18,778 nucleotides of DNA from JAVBOD01 sp031551045 (GTDB taxonomy: Bacteria > Bacteroidota > Bacteroidia > Bacteroidales > UBA932): NCBI GenBank assembly GCA_031551045.1, contig JAVBOD010000044.1, positions 1 to 18,778 of the forward strand, written 5' to 3'. Numbering within the stretch: position 1 is the first letter of the stretch; the number at the start of each line of letters is the position of its first letter. Position numbers and translations under genes: made by a program. Below, in pieces: positions 1-6,251 of the stretch. The notes under the pieces were generated by a model. The model ran no database searches. It was given only the letters and a program-made list of their open reading frames with translations, and had not been told where the DNA came from.

Positions 1-330
1 GGGCCTACCGCCGTTATCAAAAGCGCGGCTAAAATCGACCATCTGCGTACAGGTGGTACGTTGCTGAATCAAAAATTCATACCGTCGTTCTTCGACACCG
101 AAGAATCTATCGATAAAGTGTGCAAGTTGGTGCGTTCGTATTTCCGCATGGACGGACACCATATTCAGTTCAACGTCGTGTCGGCCGACACCTTGCGCGA
201 CGCCAAGAAACATCCCTACAACTACCGCGACCTGATTGTGCGTGTGGCCGGCTACAGCGATTATTTCAACGATTTGATAGAACCTTTGCAAGACGAAATT
301 ATTCACCGCACGGAACATTCCGGCGTGTAG
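1..330 (+). CDS. Glycyl-radical enzyme (dehydratase/PFL2 type), C-terminal end only
   Basis: The reading frame is open from base 1 and gives the last 109 residues of a protein whose 5' part lies outside the window. RVAGYSDYF (fragment residues 81-89) is the glycyl-radical loop; Gly84 would carry the radical installed by a radical-SAM activase. The ending QDEIIHRTEH and the upstream GPTAVIKSA and TGGTLLNQKF motifs match the PFL2/diol-dehydratase/hydroxyproline-dehydratase side of the superfamily; classical pyruvate formate-lyase has RVSGYAVRF in the loop. These enzymes are cytosolic, oxygen-sensitive, and perform radical dehydration, decarboxylation or C-C/C-N cleavage. The substrate cannot be told because the active-site Cys/Glu loop is missing. 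No activase gene follows; it would have to lie upstream. A terminator follows at 435-465. Confidence 0.9.
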   Translation, partial: GPTAVIKSAAKIDHLRTGGTLLNQKFIPSFFDTEESIDKVCKLVRSYFRMDGHHIQFNVVSADTLRDAKKHPYNYRDLIVRVAGYSDYFNDLIEPLQDEIIHRTEHSGV

Positions 331-338
331 AAATAATA

Positions 339-400
339 GCCCCAACCCCCTGAAAGGGGCTAAAAGCACTGTTTTCAGTCCCCTTCAGGGGATTTAGGGG
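339..400. repeat. Imperfect palindromic intergenic repeat
   Basis: CCCCTGAAAGGGGCT pairs with AGTCCCCTTCAGGGG (one bulge and one mismatch), with outer CCCC/GGGG runs continuing the pairing. It begins a few bases after the stop codon of the glycyl-radical enzyme. It is built like the element at 14971-15098 (C-rich arm, A-rich centre, G-rich arm). Such short palindromes are scattered between genes in many Bacteroidota. As RNA it would fold into a strong hairpin, perhaps protecting the 3' end of the transcript. Confidence 0.7.
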
Positions 401-434
401 TAAAGAGGCGTGCATCTAACCTAAGCAAGGAGAG

Positions 435-465
435 CCCGACTGATTGTAATGATTGGTCGGGTTTT
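435..465 (+). terminator. Rho-independent terminator after the glycyl-radical enzyme gene
   Basis: CCCGAC (435-440) pairs with GTCGGG (456-461), with partial pairing continuing into the 15-base loop, and TTTT follows directly. It is the first such structure downstream of the stop at 330. Confidence 0.65.
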
Positions 466-519
466 CTGATTCCCTGTTTAACCGCTTTTAATCGCAAAGA
501 CCGCAGGGCCTGTCATTGA

Positions 520-557
520 AGATTGCTTCGTTCCTCGCAATGACGGCGAAGCAATCT
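520..557. repeat. Dispersed palindromic repeat (GATTGCTTCG type)
   Basis: AGATTGCTTCG (520-530) and CGAAGCAATCT (547-557) are a perfect 11-bp inverted repeat around a CCTCGCAATGACGG centre. TGTCATT at 511-517 nearly mirrors AATGACG at 539-545. Sequences of this kind (GATTGCTTCG...CGCAATGACG) recur between genes in many unrelated bacterial genomes. Only one copy is in this window. Confidence 0.65.
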
Positions 558-561
558 GTTT

Positions 562-630
562 TTACCACAAAGGACACAAAGTAAAAGGCAGGAATTTTCT
601 TTGTGATACTTTGTGAGGACTTAGTGGTAA
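562..630. repeat. Imperfect palindromic repeat upstream of the acetyltransferase gene
   Basis: TTACCACAAAGGACACAAAG at the left end and CTTTGTGA...GACTTAGTGGTAA at the right end are inverted copies with small gaps. It ends about 50 bases before the acetyltransferase start codon, so it lies in or next to its promoter region. It is probably a dispersed intergenic repeat. A weak -7 candidate TACCTTTA (650-657) lies just downstream. Confidence 0.5.
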
Positions 631-679
631 AAAAATCGAAACAAAACCATACCTTTACACCGTTTTTCTTAACACGACT

Positions 680-1303
680 ATGAAACACTTTTTAGCTATT
701 GACACGTGGGAACGCAAAGAAATTTTCGAATGGTTCGTGAAATTCGAAGAACCGTTCTTCGGCGTGTGTGTGGATATCGATTGCACGAATGCTTACACGA
801 AATGCAAACAGGAAGGACATTCTTTTTTCTTGTATTACCTGTATAAATCGCTGGTGGCGGCGAACGGCACGGAGCCTTTCCGCTACCGTGTGGAGGACGG
901 CCGCGTGGCGGTGTACGACGAAGTGCATGCCGCCCCCACCATTATGCGCCCGAACGGCACTTTCGGCTTTGCCGATTTTCGTTATTACAAAGATTTTTCC
1001 GCATTTTGCGAAGCTGCCAATAAAGAAATTGAGCGGATACAGCAATGCACCACCTTGTTCCCACCTGCGGCACCGGAAAATGTGATTCACTATTCGTCCG
1101 TTCCGTGGATTAAATTCACCGCTTTGTCGCACGCACGCTGCTTTTCGTGGCCCGATTGTTCGCCCAAAATTTCGTTCGGCAAAATGACCGATGCCGGCGG
1201 CCGCCGCACAATGCCGGTTTCCATTCATGTACATCACGCCTTAACCGACGGCTATCAAGTAGGCTTGTTCATTGATGAATTTCAAAGGTTGATGGATGAA
1301 TGA
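680..1303 (+). CDS. Chloramphenicol-acetyltransferase-like (CAT family) protein
   Basis: At 207 residues it is close to the 210-220 of type-A CATs. HHALTDG (185-191) is the HHxxxDG signature: His186 would be the general base and Asp190 its structural partner. TWERKEIF near the N-terminus supplies Arg12, equivalent to the Arg that pairs with that Asp in CAT. PKISFGK before the His motif corresponds to the PxFxxGK strand with the Ser/Thr that stabilises the oxyanion. CATs are cytosolic trimers that transfer acetyl from acetyl-CoA to a hydroxyl, classically of chloramphenicol. Many chromosomal homologues have no shown link to resistance, so the substrate is open. The only upstream promoter hint is TACCTTTA at 650-657; there is no Shine-Dalgarno. 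The gene is monocistronic and followed 22 bases later by a 111-bp repeat. Confidence 0.88.
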   Translation: MKHFLAIDTWERKEIFEWFVKFEEPFFGVCVDIDCTNAYTKCKQEGHSFFLYYLYKSLVAANGTEPFRYRVEDGRVAVYDEVHAAPTIMRPNGTFGFADFRYYKDFSAFCEAANKEIERIQQCTTLFPPAAPENVIHYSSVPWIKFTALSHARCFSWPDCSPKISFGKMTDAGGRRTMPVSIHVHHALTDGYQVGLFIDEFQRLMDE

Positions 1304-1324
1304 TGTTTTGCTCGGAATAAAACA

Positions 1325-1435
1325 ATACCGCTTTGACAAACGTAATATTCCAATTACAATTAGAGTAAACGTTTGTAGCATCGGCATTATCCCGGAAACA
1401 GATAGCATAAAATATAATTCACTTTGGTATTACAT
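1325..1435. repeat. Left copy of a ~111-bp inverted repeat
   Basis: The reverse complement of this stretch aligns almost without gaps to 2757-2868. Shared blocks include ATGTAATACCAAAGTGAATT, ATAATGCCGAT, CTACAAACGTTTACTC and TATTACGTTTGTCAAA. Most differences fall in the 12-base block after TATATTTTA and in the small central hairpin. Each copy has its own internal dyad (ACAAACGT...ACGTTTGT). The two copies face each other and enclose the antitoxin-like operon, so they could be ends of a mobile cassette or two MITE-like insertions. Confidence 0.85.
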
Positions 1436-1471
1436 AGGAAAAGGGGTGCATTTCAAAATGTCGCAGGTTGA

Positions 1472-1556
1472 TGTCCTACGGACAATTTTTGCCACCTCAT
1501 TTTGTTTTTTCTATTGATATTGTTCTCCTACGGAGAATGTTTGTCCGTCAGGACAA
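1472..1556. repeat. Cluster of three short perfect hairpins
   Basis: TGTCC-TAC-GGACA (1472-1484), TTCTCC-TAC-GGAGAA (1523-1537) and TTGTCC-GTCA-GGACAA (1541-1556) are perfect dyads with 3-4 base loops in one intergenic stretch. The last two are 3 bases apart. They resemble REP-like dispersed elements. No gene is convincingly encoded here. Confidence 0.55.
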
Positions 1557-1590
1557 TAATCTCCATAGAAAAGTATAAACGTGAAGAAAG

Positions 1591-1731
1591 ATTACCCATA
1601 GGGCATTAACAAGAAAACAACAAAATGCCTTATTTGACGAAATTGATTTCGATAAAACCTACAATCAGGAAGCGAAAATCGGCGATATAGAAGCTATTCC
1701 TGCATGGAAGTACTTTTCTTGGCCAGCGTAG
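1591..1731 (+). pseudogene. C-terminal scrap of an unrecognised gene
   Basis: This 46-codon frame ends in TAG and has no usable start: an in-frame TGA lies directly upstream and there is no ATG near its beginning. The predicted peptide has a protein-like composition, with ALFDEIDFDKTYNQEAKIGD followed by IPAWKYFSWPA, unlike a random AT-rich frame. I do not recognise the family. It lies between the left inverted repeat and the antitoxin-like operon, so it is probably the 3' remnant of a gene lost when this patch was rearranged. Confidence 0.35.
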
Positions 1732-1788
1732 TAAAATAATACAGTCTGATAATACACATAAAGTAATACAATGCACCCAAACGGAAGG

Positions 1789-2184
1789 CTAAAGTAATCC
1801 GTATTTCCTTTTCGTTTTAGCAGGGATAGTTTCGGCTTCCCGTATTTCTTCCTCTATGCCGTCAATGTCTATATCTCTTAATTTGCGATGATAAGTGCAG
1901 CGGTCAATGACTGCTTGTGGAAATTCTTTAATTTGAGAGCAATCAATATAGCTGTCATATTCATTTGTAAGAAACTCAGGATAGTGTTCGGAGGCAACAG
2001 GATATTAGCCTAAGGCTAACCGTTTACGGGAGTTTATAATCACACATCCGTATAATGTGCCATGTTGCTCGCACCTGCCGAGTATAATAAAAATCTTTTT
2101 ACGTGAGGCATAACCTTTGGTTGTTATTCCTTCCAACTCCGTGAGGTTTCCGGAATAAACGGCTCCGCGCAAATCGTTTTCCAT
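1789..2184 (-). pseudogene. Partner gene of the Panacea-type antitoxin, interrupted by an in-frame TAA
   Basis: ATG at 2184 overlaps the stop of the upstream antitoxin-like gene by one base (TAATG), so the two are translationally coupled. Codons 1-59 read normally (KIFIILGR and YGCVIINSRKRLAL are typical beta-strand segments). Codon 60 is TAA (2005-2007). Past it the same frame continues for 71 more sensible codons (YPVASEHYPEF, YDSYIDCSQIKEFP, then a basic tail) to TAG at 1789. With codon 60 read through, the product would be 131 aa. The strand pattern and the DSYIDCS segment recall PemK/MazF-like SH3-barrel toxins, but that is only a resemblance. In Panacea systems the neighbouring gene is usually the toxin. 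An ATG at 2196 is an alternative start. Confidence 0.6.
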
Positions 2185-2720
2185 TATTGGTGGCATGCCA
2201 ACATGTAATTGATCGCTTGGTCTTCCATAATGTATTCCACTATCTCGGATGTTGCACCGCCGGCTACAGCAATGTCCACAATACTCATTGCTCTCCCTTC
2301 ATGCTTTTTCCATGCGTCATCATGCGATTTTTTAGAAAGCTCAAAAGAAGACAGATTTTTATTTTCCTGGATAGATTTTACTAAGCAATCCATATCTGTT
2401 TTGGATAATTCTTCCAAATCGGGAGATTCTGTAGAACTAATAATGAAGTGATGTTTCTCATCATGAGAAATACTATCTGCTACAGGCCTATAGGTTTCAA
2501 TTTTTTTATTGTCTTTCTGAACGGCATTGTATAACCACGAAGGAACGGGCCCTTTGGGCATCGCTATAAAATCATCTACAATAATGGGACGGCCGTATTT
2601 TGCCAAATGTTCCTGATTAGCAAAATAAATAATCTTGAATATTTTAATAAAATCGGATGTTCCCCCCAATTCTTGGAGAACAAAAAGTAGGACAGCTTTT
2701 GTTTTTATTCTACTTTCCAT
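2184..2720 (-). CDS. Panacea/DUF4065 (SocA-like) antitoxin-type protein
   Basis: This 178-aa cytosolic protein carries the Panacea fold signature near its N-terminus: a helix with KIFKIIYFANQEHLAKYGRP, then DDFIAMPKGPVPSWLYNAV, matching the family pattern of hydrophobic helix, G-RP, A-x-x-x-GPV and LY. Panacea proteins (including SocA, a proteolytic adaptor for the SocB toxin) are hyper-exchangeable antitoxins placed beside many unrelated toxins. I chose the ATG at 2718-2720; the frame is open further up to 2768, but those 16 codons run into the 111-bp repeat. The stop overlaps the start of the next gene, which is broken by a stop codon. A TACCTTTG -7 box at 2879-2886 would start the transcript, placing the whole right repeat in its leader. 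Confidence 0.82.
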   Translation of the reverse strand: MESRIKTKAVLLFVLQELGGTSDFIKIFKIIYFANQEHLAKYGRPIIVDDFIAMPKGPVPSWLYNAVQKDNKKIETYRPVADSISHDEKHHFIISSTESPDLEELSKTDMDCLVKSIQENKNLSSFELSKKSHDDAWKKHEGRAMSIVDIAVAGGATSEIVEYIMEDQAINYMLACHQ

Positions 2721-2756
2721 AAATATACCCTTTTTGCGATTTGTAATCCGTAGTTC

Positions 2757-2868
2757 ATGTAATACCAAAGTGAATTATATTTTACACCAATATATTTCCG
2801 GTATAATGCCGATACTACAAACGTTTACTCCAATGACGATTGGAGTATTACGTTTGTCAAATCGGTAT
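2757..2868. repeat. Right copy of the ~111-bp inverted repeat, with internal hairpin
   Basis: This is the inverted partner of 1325-1435. Its internal dyad is stronger: ACAAACGT (2817-2824) with ACGTTTGT (2850-2857), and inside it ACTCCAAT (2827-2834) with ATTGGAGT (2839-2846) around a GACG loop; CCGAT and ATCGG extend the arms outward. It covers the region between the antitoxin start codon and its likely promoter. Confidence 0.85.
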
Positions 2869-2878
2869 AATTACCTTG

Positions 2879-2886
2879 CAAAGGTA
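2879..2886 (-). promoter_or_regulatory. -7 box of the antitoxin-like operon
   Basis: On the minus strand this reads TACCTTTG, a full match to the Bacteroidota TAnnTTTG box. The best TTG for the -33 position (2909-2911) is 22 bases away, slightly long, so the -33 half is weak. Confidence 0.45.
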
Positions 2887-2994
2887 TGAAAAAAGAAGAA
2901 AAATACCGCAAATGAGGTATTTGAAAAATTTAATGTCTGTGCTTCTGAACTATTAAATGTAAGATATATAATTGAATATTAATAATTTATATAG

Positions 2995-3063
2995 CCTTCG
3001 ACGGGTGTGGCGGAACGTGTGGTAAATTTATATAATGAACACAGGGCCTTAAAAGCAGCATAA
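2995..3063 (+). pseudogene. Possible transposase C-terminal scrap
   Basis: A 22-codon frame preceded by TAG and closed by TAA contains VAERVVNLYNEHRALKA. This resembles the V-x-x-x-YN-x-x-R segment near the C-terminus of IS3-family DDE transposases. It is far too short to be sure. If real, it would point to a former insertion sequence beside the inverted-repeat patch. Confidence 0.2.
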
Positions 3064-3156
3064 GACAATTGGCAGAGTTCTCATAAAAAATGTGAAAAAA
3101 CCTGTTTTAAGCCCTTCTTTGTGCCATCCTGCTTCGCAAGGCTGCGCTTATTTACG

Positions 3157-3164
3157 TATCTTTG
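3157..3164 (+). promoter_or_regulatory. -7 box of the corC-like gene
   Basis: TATCTTTG matches TAnnTTTG exactly. A TTCG 20 bases upstream (3133-3136) is a weak -33. Transcription would begin about 3169-3172, which rules out the upstream TTG at 3162 as the start codon and supports ATG at 3183. Confidence 0.6.
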
Positions 3165-3182
3165 CGTCAAGAATTGTATGTC

Positions 3183-4451
3183 ATGGAAATCATTATAATT
3201 GCCGGACTCATTTTGTTGAATGGACTTTTCTCCATGTCGGAAATAGCCTTGGTTTCGGCGCGTAAATCACGATTGGAAATGGATGCCAAAAAAGGCAGTA
3301 AACGCGCAAAAACAGCGCTGCAATTAGCCGACCAACCCGACAAATTTCTTTCCACCGTTCAAATAGGTATTACGTTAATCGGTATTCTTACCGGCTTGTA
3401 TTCGGGCAAAGCGTTTGCGCACGATTTTGCCAAAGTCATAGCCCGTGCGGACTTCTTAGCTCCTTATGCATTGGGCATAGCTACTACTGTTATCGTGTTG
3501 CTCGTTACTTATCTGACGATTGTATTCGGCGAATTAGTCCCGAAGCGCTTGGGCTTGAGTTTATCCGAACGTATGTCGAAGATCGTGGCCGGCCCGATGT
3601 TGTGGCTTTCCCGCATTATGACGCCGATGGTTTGGCTGTTATCCAAAAGCACGGCGGGCGTATTGAAACTATTCGGGGTAAAAGATGCGGAAGAAAAAAT
3701 TACAGAAGAAGAAATAAAAACATTAGTCAAAGAAGGGGTCGATACCGGCGAAGTGCAAGCGGTGGAGCATGATATTGTAGAACGTGTGTTCAGCCTCGGT
3801 GACCGCGATGTGGACTCGGTAATGACTCACCGAAGCGAATTAGTGTGGTTGAAAATAGGCGACGGGAAAGAAAAAATACGGAAAACCGTCATGGAAAACA
3901 TGCACGATATATACCCTGTTGCTGCCGGCAGTTACGAAGAAATATTGGGGGTGGTTTATTTGAAGGACTTATTCGGACACCTTGATGCGCCTGATTTTTC
4001 GTTGAAAAAGCTACTGTGCCCGGCACAATATTTGCCGTATAGTAAAAGTGTTTACGGCGCTTTGGAACAATTCAAAAAAGCTCACGTAAAATACGGTTTG
4101 GTAACAGACGAGTTTGGAGGGATTAAGGGCATCGTCACTTTGTCCGATATTATGGAAGCCTTAGTGGGCGAGGTTCCCGAGGAAGGGCAGGAGCGAGATA
4201 TTATTGTGCGTTCCGACGGGAGTTTCTTAGTGGATGGACAGTGTCCGTTTTATGATTTTCTAGAATTTTTCGACATGGACGAGTTGCATGCCGAGTACGA
4301 TTACAATACGCTCAGCGGTTTAATTCTGGAAGAATTGGAACACGTTCCGCAGGACGGCGAAACGTTTTCGTGGTACCGCTTCAACTTCGAAATCGTGGAT
4401 ATGGATGGCGCCCGCATCGACAAAGTACTGGTAACGATGAAGCCGGAGTAA
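3183..4451 (+). CDS. CorC/HlyC-family CNNM-CBS membrane protein
   Basis: The 422-aa inner-membrane protein has the full family layout. An N-terminal CNNM (DUF21) membrane domain covers about residues 1-190, with FSMSEIALVSARKSRLE after the first helix, QIGITLIGILTGLYSG, and the diagnostic GELVPKRLGL. A CBS-domain pair follows at about 205-325 (VDSVMTHRSEL..., GVVYLKDLF, YGLVTDEFGGIKGIVTLSDI). A CorC_HlyC/FAD-like domain occupies about 345-420 (LVDGQCPFYDF...YNTLSGLI...VPQDGE). Relatives handle Mg2+/Co2+ export or resistance, and the CBS pair binds adenine nucleotides to gate the membrane part. The older name hemolysin is misleading. ATG 3183 was chosen because the promoter box ends at 3164. 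The gene is single, with a short leader, and converges with metF. The exact ion is unknown. Confidence 0.92.
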   Translation: MEIIIIAGLILLNGLFSMSEIALVSARKSRLEMDAKKGSKRAKTALQLADQPDKFLSTVQIGITLIGILTGLYSGKAFAHDFAKVIARADFLAPYALGIATTVIVLLVTYLTIVFGELVPKRLGLSLSERMSKIVAGPMLWLSRIMTPMVWLLSKSTAGVLKLFGVKDAEEKITEEEIKTLVKEGVDTGEVQAVEHDIVERVFSLGDRDVDSVMTHRSELVWLKIGDGKEKIRKTVMENMHDIYPVAAGSYEEILGVVYLKDLFGHLDAPDFSLKKLLCPAQYLPYSKSVYGALEQFKKAHVKYGLVTDEFGGIKGIVTLSDIMEALVGEVPEEGQERDIIVRSDGSFLVDGQCPFYDFLEFFDMDELHAEYDYNTLSGLILEELEHVPQDGETFSWYRFNFEIVDMDGARIDKVLVTMKPE

Positions 4452-4539
4452 GGAAGATTCCCGATAAATATTGGCTCCCTGCGGGAACGACTGTTGCTGA
4501 ATAAAAATCTTGAGTTGACAATAACCGACTCGAAACAGG

Positions 4540-5406
4540 TTACCGTATCAGCGTTTCAAAAATCTCGACGGTGGCGCGTGATTTGTTAAGCGTATAGAAA
4601 TGTATGCCCGGTGCGCCCATCAACAATAAATCGCGACATTGTTGTATCGCATAGTCCATCCCTATTTGGTAGATTTTTTCCGGCTTGTCTGCGTAAGGCC
4701 TCATGCGGTCTTGCAGCGCTTCGGGTATATTGGCATTGCTCATGCTCGTGAACCGGCCGAGTTGCGAATACGCTGTAATCGGAATGATTCCCGGAATAAT
4801 CCGGCACGTGATGCCCGCCTCGCGGCATTGCTGCACAAAGCGGAAATAATATGCATTGTCGAAAAACAATTGCGTGATGAGAAATTCAGCGCCCGCCGCA
4901 GTTTTCTTTTTCAGGTGTTGAATATCTTCTTCCATGCTTTTGGCTTCCGGATGTTTTTCGGGATAAGCGCCGCCACCCATGCAAAAATCGAATCCCTGTT
5001 GTTTGATATGCGTTATCAATTCGCTGGCATGTGCGAAACCGTCGGGAATAGCTTCGAAATGTGTGCTGCCTTTCGGCGGATCGCCGCGCAACACCATCAG
5101 GTTTTCAATATTATTTTCTTTAAGAAACTGCAAATCGTCCGCTACCTTCGATTTTGGGGCGTTTACACACGTATAGTGCGCCATCGTGTTCAGCCCGATT
5201 TTGTGTTGCAGGTAATCAACCAGCGCAAACGTCCGCTCTTGCGTAGAGCCGCCGGCGCCGTATGTTACCGTTACGAACGATGGATTCAATTTAAGCAGGC
5301 GCCCGATGTTAATGCCGAAATCCACCGCCGAAATTTCATCTTTGGGTGGAAAAAATTCAAACGAAAAAGTACGAGGCGTGAGTTTAAAAATATCTGTGAT
5401 CTTCAT
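4540..5406 (-). CDS. metF: 5,10-methylenetetrahydrofolate reductase
   Basis: This cytosolic flavoenzyme reduces 5,10-methylene-THF to 5-methyl-THF, the methyl donor for methionine synthesis. The 288-aa TIM-barrel protein matches bacterial MetF in length. FSFEFFPPKDE (14-24) carries the Glu17 acid, VTVTYGAGGST lies in the folate/FAD region, MVLRGDPPKG contains Asp109 (the conserved LRGD Asp near FAD), and AYPEKHPEAKS, ITQLFFDN, IPGIIPI and IHFYTLNKS are family blocks. The start at 5406 is fixed by the conserved N-terminus. The -7 box TAACTTTG ends only four bases before the ATG, implying a leaderless or nearly leaderless mRNA. No clear terminator is seen between it and the convergent corC-like gene. 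Confidence 0.96.
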   Translation of the reverse strand: MKITDIFKLTPRTFSFEFFPPKDEISAVDFGINIGRLLKLNPSFVTVTYGAGGSTQERTFALVDYLQHKIGLNTMAHYTCVNAPKSKVADDLQFLKENNIENLMVLRGDPPKGSTHFEAIPDGFAHASELITHIKQQGFDFCMGGGAYPEKHPEAKSMEEDIQHLKKKTAAGAEFLITQLFFDNAYYFRFVQQCREAGITCRIIPGIIPITAYSQLGRFTSMSNANIPEALQDRMRPYADKPEKIYQIGMDYAIQQCRDLLLMGAPGIHFYTLNKSRATVEIFETLIR

Positions 5407-5410
5407 GCCA

Positions 5411-5418
5411 CAAAGTTA
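5411..5418 (-). promoter_or_regulatory. -7 box of metF
   Basis: The minus strand reads TAACTTTG followed by TGGC and the metF ATG. No clear TTG lies at -33; a TTTCC run is about 20 bases upstream. Transcription would start at or next to the A of the ATG. Confidence 0.55.
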
Positions 5419-5472
5419 CTATAAAATATTGTTTGCCGGAAATCTCACTTCGATTTGCCTTTTCCAAAATTT

Positions 5473-5728
5473 TTATGAAAGGTCAACGAATGTTCTCCAA
5501 GGTGTGGATTCGTTTATTCTTTTAATCGTATTAATAAATTTGGATAGTTCATAACACGAATCGTCTTTTATTTGAGAAAGTGAAATGTCCTCTTCGCGGT
5601 TATCACGGGATACATTTTACTTTGTCAATCGTGTTGATTTGCTCGGGAGTATCTAAAGCAAAGCCTGTAATGCGAACTGTAGTTTGTTGATGCCGCTTTT
5701 CAATAAGTAGCCCGAATAAAATTCGTCC
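5473..5728 (-). pseudogene. Frameshifted relic of an unrecognised gene
   Basis: Two overlapping minus-strand frames together read as one protein tail. Frame A (5728-5606) gives GRILFGLLIEKRHQQTTVRI followed by GFALDTPEQINTIDKVKCIP, then TGA. Dropping the single base 5605 continues in the second frame with DNREEDISLSQIKDDSCYEL and on to WRTFVDLS, ending in TAA at 5473. The second half is dense in Asp/Glu/Ser and clearly protein-like. There is no start codon: an in-frame TGA lies upstream at 5729-5731. I do not recognise the family. It is a decayed gene 3' end just upstream of metF, and its base composition grades into the AT-rich stretch beyond. Confidence 0.5.
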
Positions 5729-5763
5729 TCATAATTTCGAGACGAATTTTTATACTTATTGAA
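5699..5763. repeat. Long two-part inverted repeat
   Basis: TTCAATAAGTA (5699-5709) pairs with TACTTATTGAA (5753-5763), and AAAATTCGTC (5718-5727) pairs with GACGAATTTT (5741-5750). All four arms are perfect (11 and 10 bp), separated by an 8-base bulge on one side and 2 on the other, around a 13-base loop. It overlaps the broken 5' end of the gene relic and may mark the end of a former mobile or insertion unit. Confidence 0.6.
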
Positions 5764-5788
5764 GTTGTTAAAAGTTGAACAATAAGAA

Positions 5789-5804
5789 TGATAAAATTTT
5801 ATCA
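5789..5804. repeat. 16-bp perfect palindrome
   Basis: TGATAAAATTTTATCA is exactly self-complementary with no loop, a form typical of a dimeric repressor site, though AT-rich DNA produces such palindromes by chance fairly easily. It sits about 450 bases upstream of the small-peptide gene with no intact gene between. Confidence 0.35.
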
Positions 5805-6251
5805 GGTAAAAATATTTAAAAGGAATACAAAAAAATCTCATTTTATTAATTTAGTAAAGTTAAAAAATATTAAGTAAAAAATATCTAATATGCTGTATTT
5901 CTTTAGTTTTATGATAGACGCTTCAGGTAATCATGTAGATTTTTTAACGAAAATTTGCATTTATTCTTTTTTTTTTTTTTGCTTTGCAAGAAATAATTGA
6001 ATATTTATAAATAACATAATGATTAAATGTTGTATTTTAAATTACTTGATAATCCTTTGCAAAGATGATTATTTTTTAAATTCCATACATATTATATCAA
6101 TTAGTCTGTGCACTATTGTTTTTTTTGTAAAAAAACACATGCCATTTTACTGTTTTAATAAATGGGGAGAATTACATATACTCTGATACTATGAGAGGCA
6201 TTCATTGTGCTTCTTATTTTTTAATTTATTAACTTTTTAAACTAAACTTTT
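5805..6251. other. Very AT-rich gene-free leader of the peptide cluster
   Basis: No convincing gene is seen. The stretch is markedly more AT-rich than the flanking genes and includes a run of 14 T (5967-5980) and several A/T tracts. The final 30 bases before the peptide ATG are almost entirely A/T with no Shine-Dalgarno, as is usual in Bacteroidota. A promoter candidate lies at 6030-6059, which would leave a 5' leader of roughly 185 bases. Confidence 0.5.
6030..6059 (+). promoter_or_regulatory. Candidate promoter of the peptide-terpenoid cluster
   Basis: TTG (6030-6032), then 19 bases, then ATCCTTTG (6052-6059). The spacing and the TTTG half match the Bacteroidota consensus, but the TA of the -7 box is replaced by AT. 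It is the best match I found between metF and the small-peptide gene. Confidence 0.35.

Noticed and set aside
692..1237. 181-codon minus-strand frame opposite the acetyltransferase
   Set aside because: Antisense shadow; the plus-strand frame has clear catalytic motifs.
1296..1517. 73-codon frame following the acetyltransferase
   Set aside because: It reads through the inverted repeat and a hairpin; codon content follows the repeat and nothing protein-like is seen.
1472..1556. CRISPR array
   Set aside because: The hairpins differ in sequence and are unevenly spaced; there is no repeated unit with spacers and no cas gene.
2757..2868. Integron attC site
   Set aside because: The hairpin recalls attC, but there are no matching core RYYYAAC/GTTRRRY boxes in the right places, no integrase, and the copies are inverted rather than in tandem.
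3162..3182. TTG start seven codons upstream for the corC-like gene
   Set aside because: It overlaps the TATCTTTG promoter box, so it would not be in the mRNA.
4458..4487. TTCCCG...CGGGAA inverted repeat between the corC-like gene and metF
   Set aside because: Only 6 bp with an 18-base gap and no T-run on either side; not a credible terminator.
4639..5424. 261-codon plus-strand frame opposite metF
   Set aside because: It is the antisense shadow of metF, rich in Arg/Cys/His with no recognisable motif.
6019..6186. 55-codon plus-strand frame with a hydrophobic middle, upstream of the small peptide gene
   Set aside because: Very AT-rich, no promoter ahead, unbiased Phe/Ile/Cys composition, and it overlaps the best promoter candidate; likely a chance frame.
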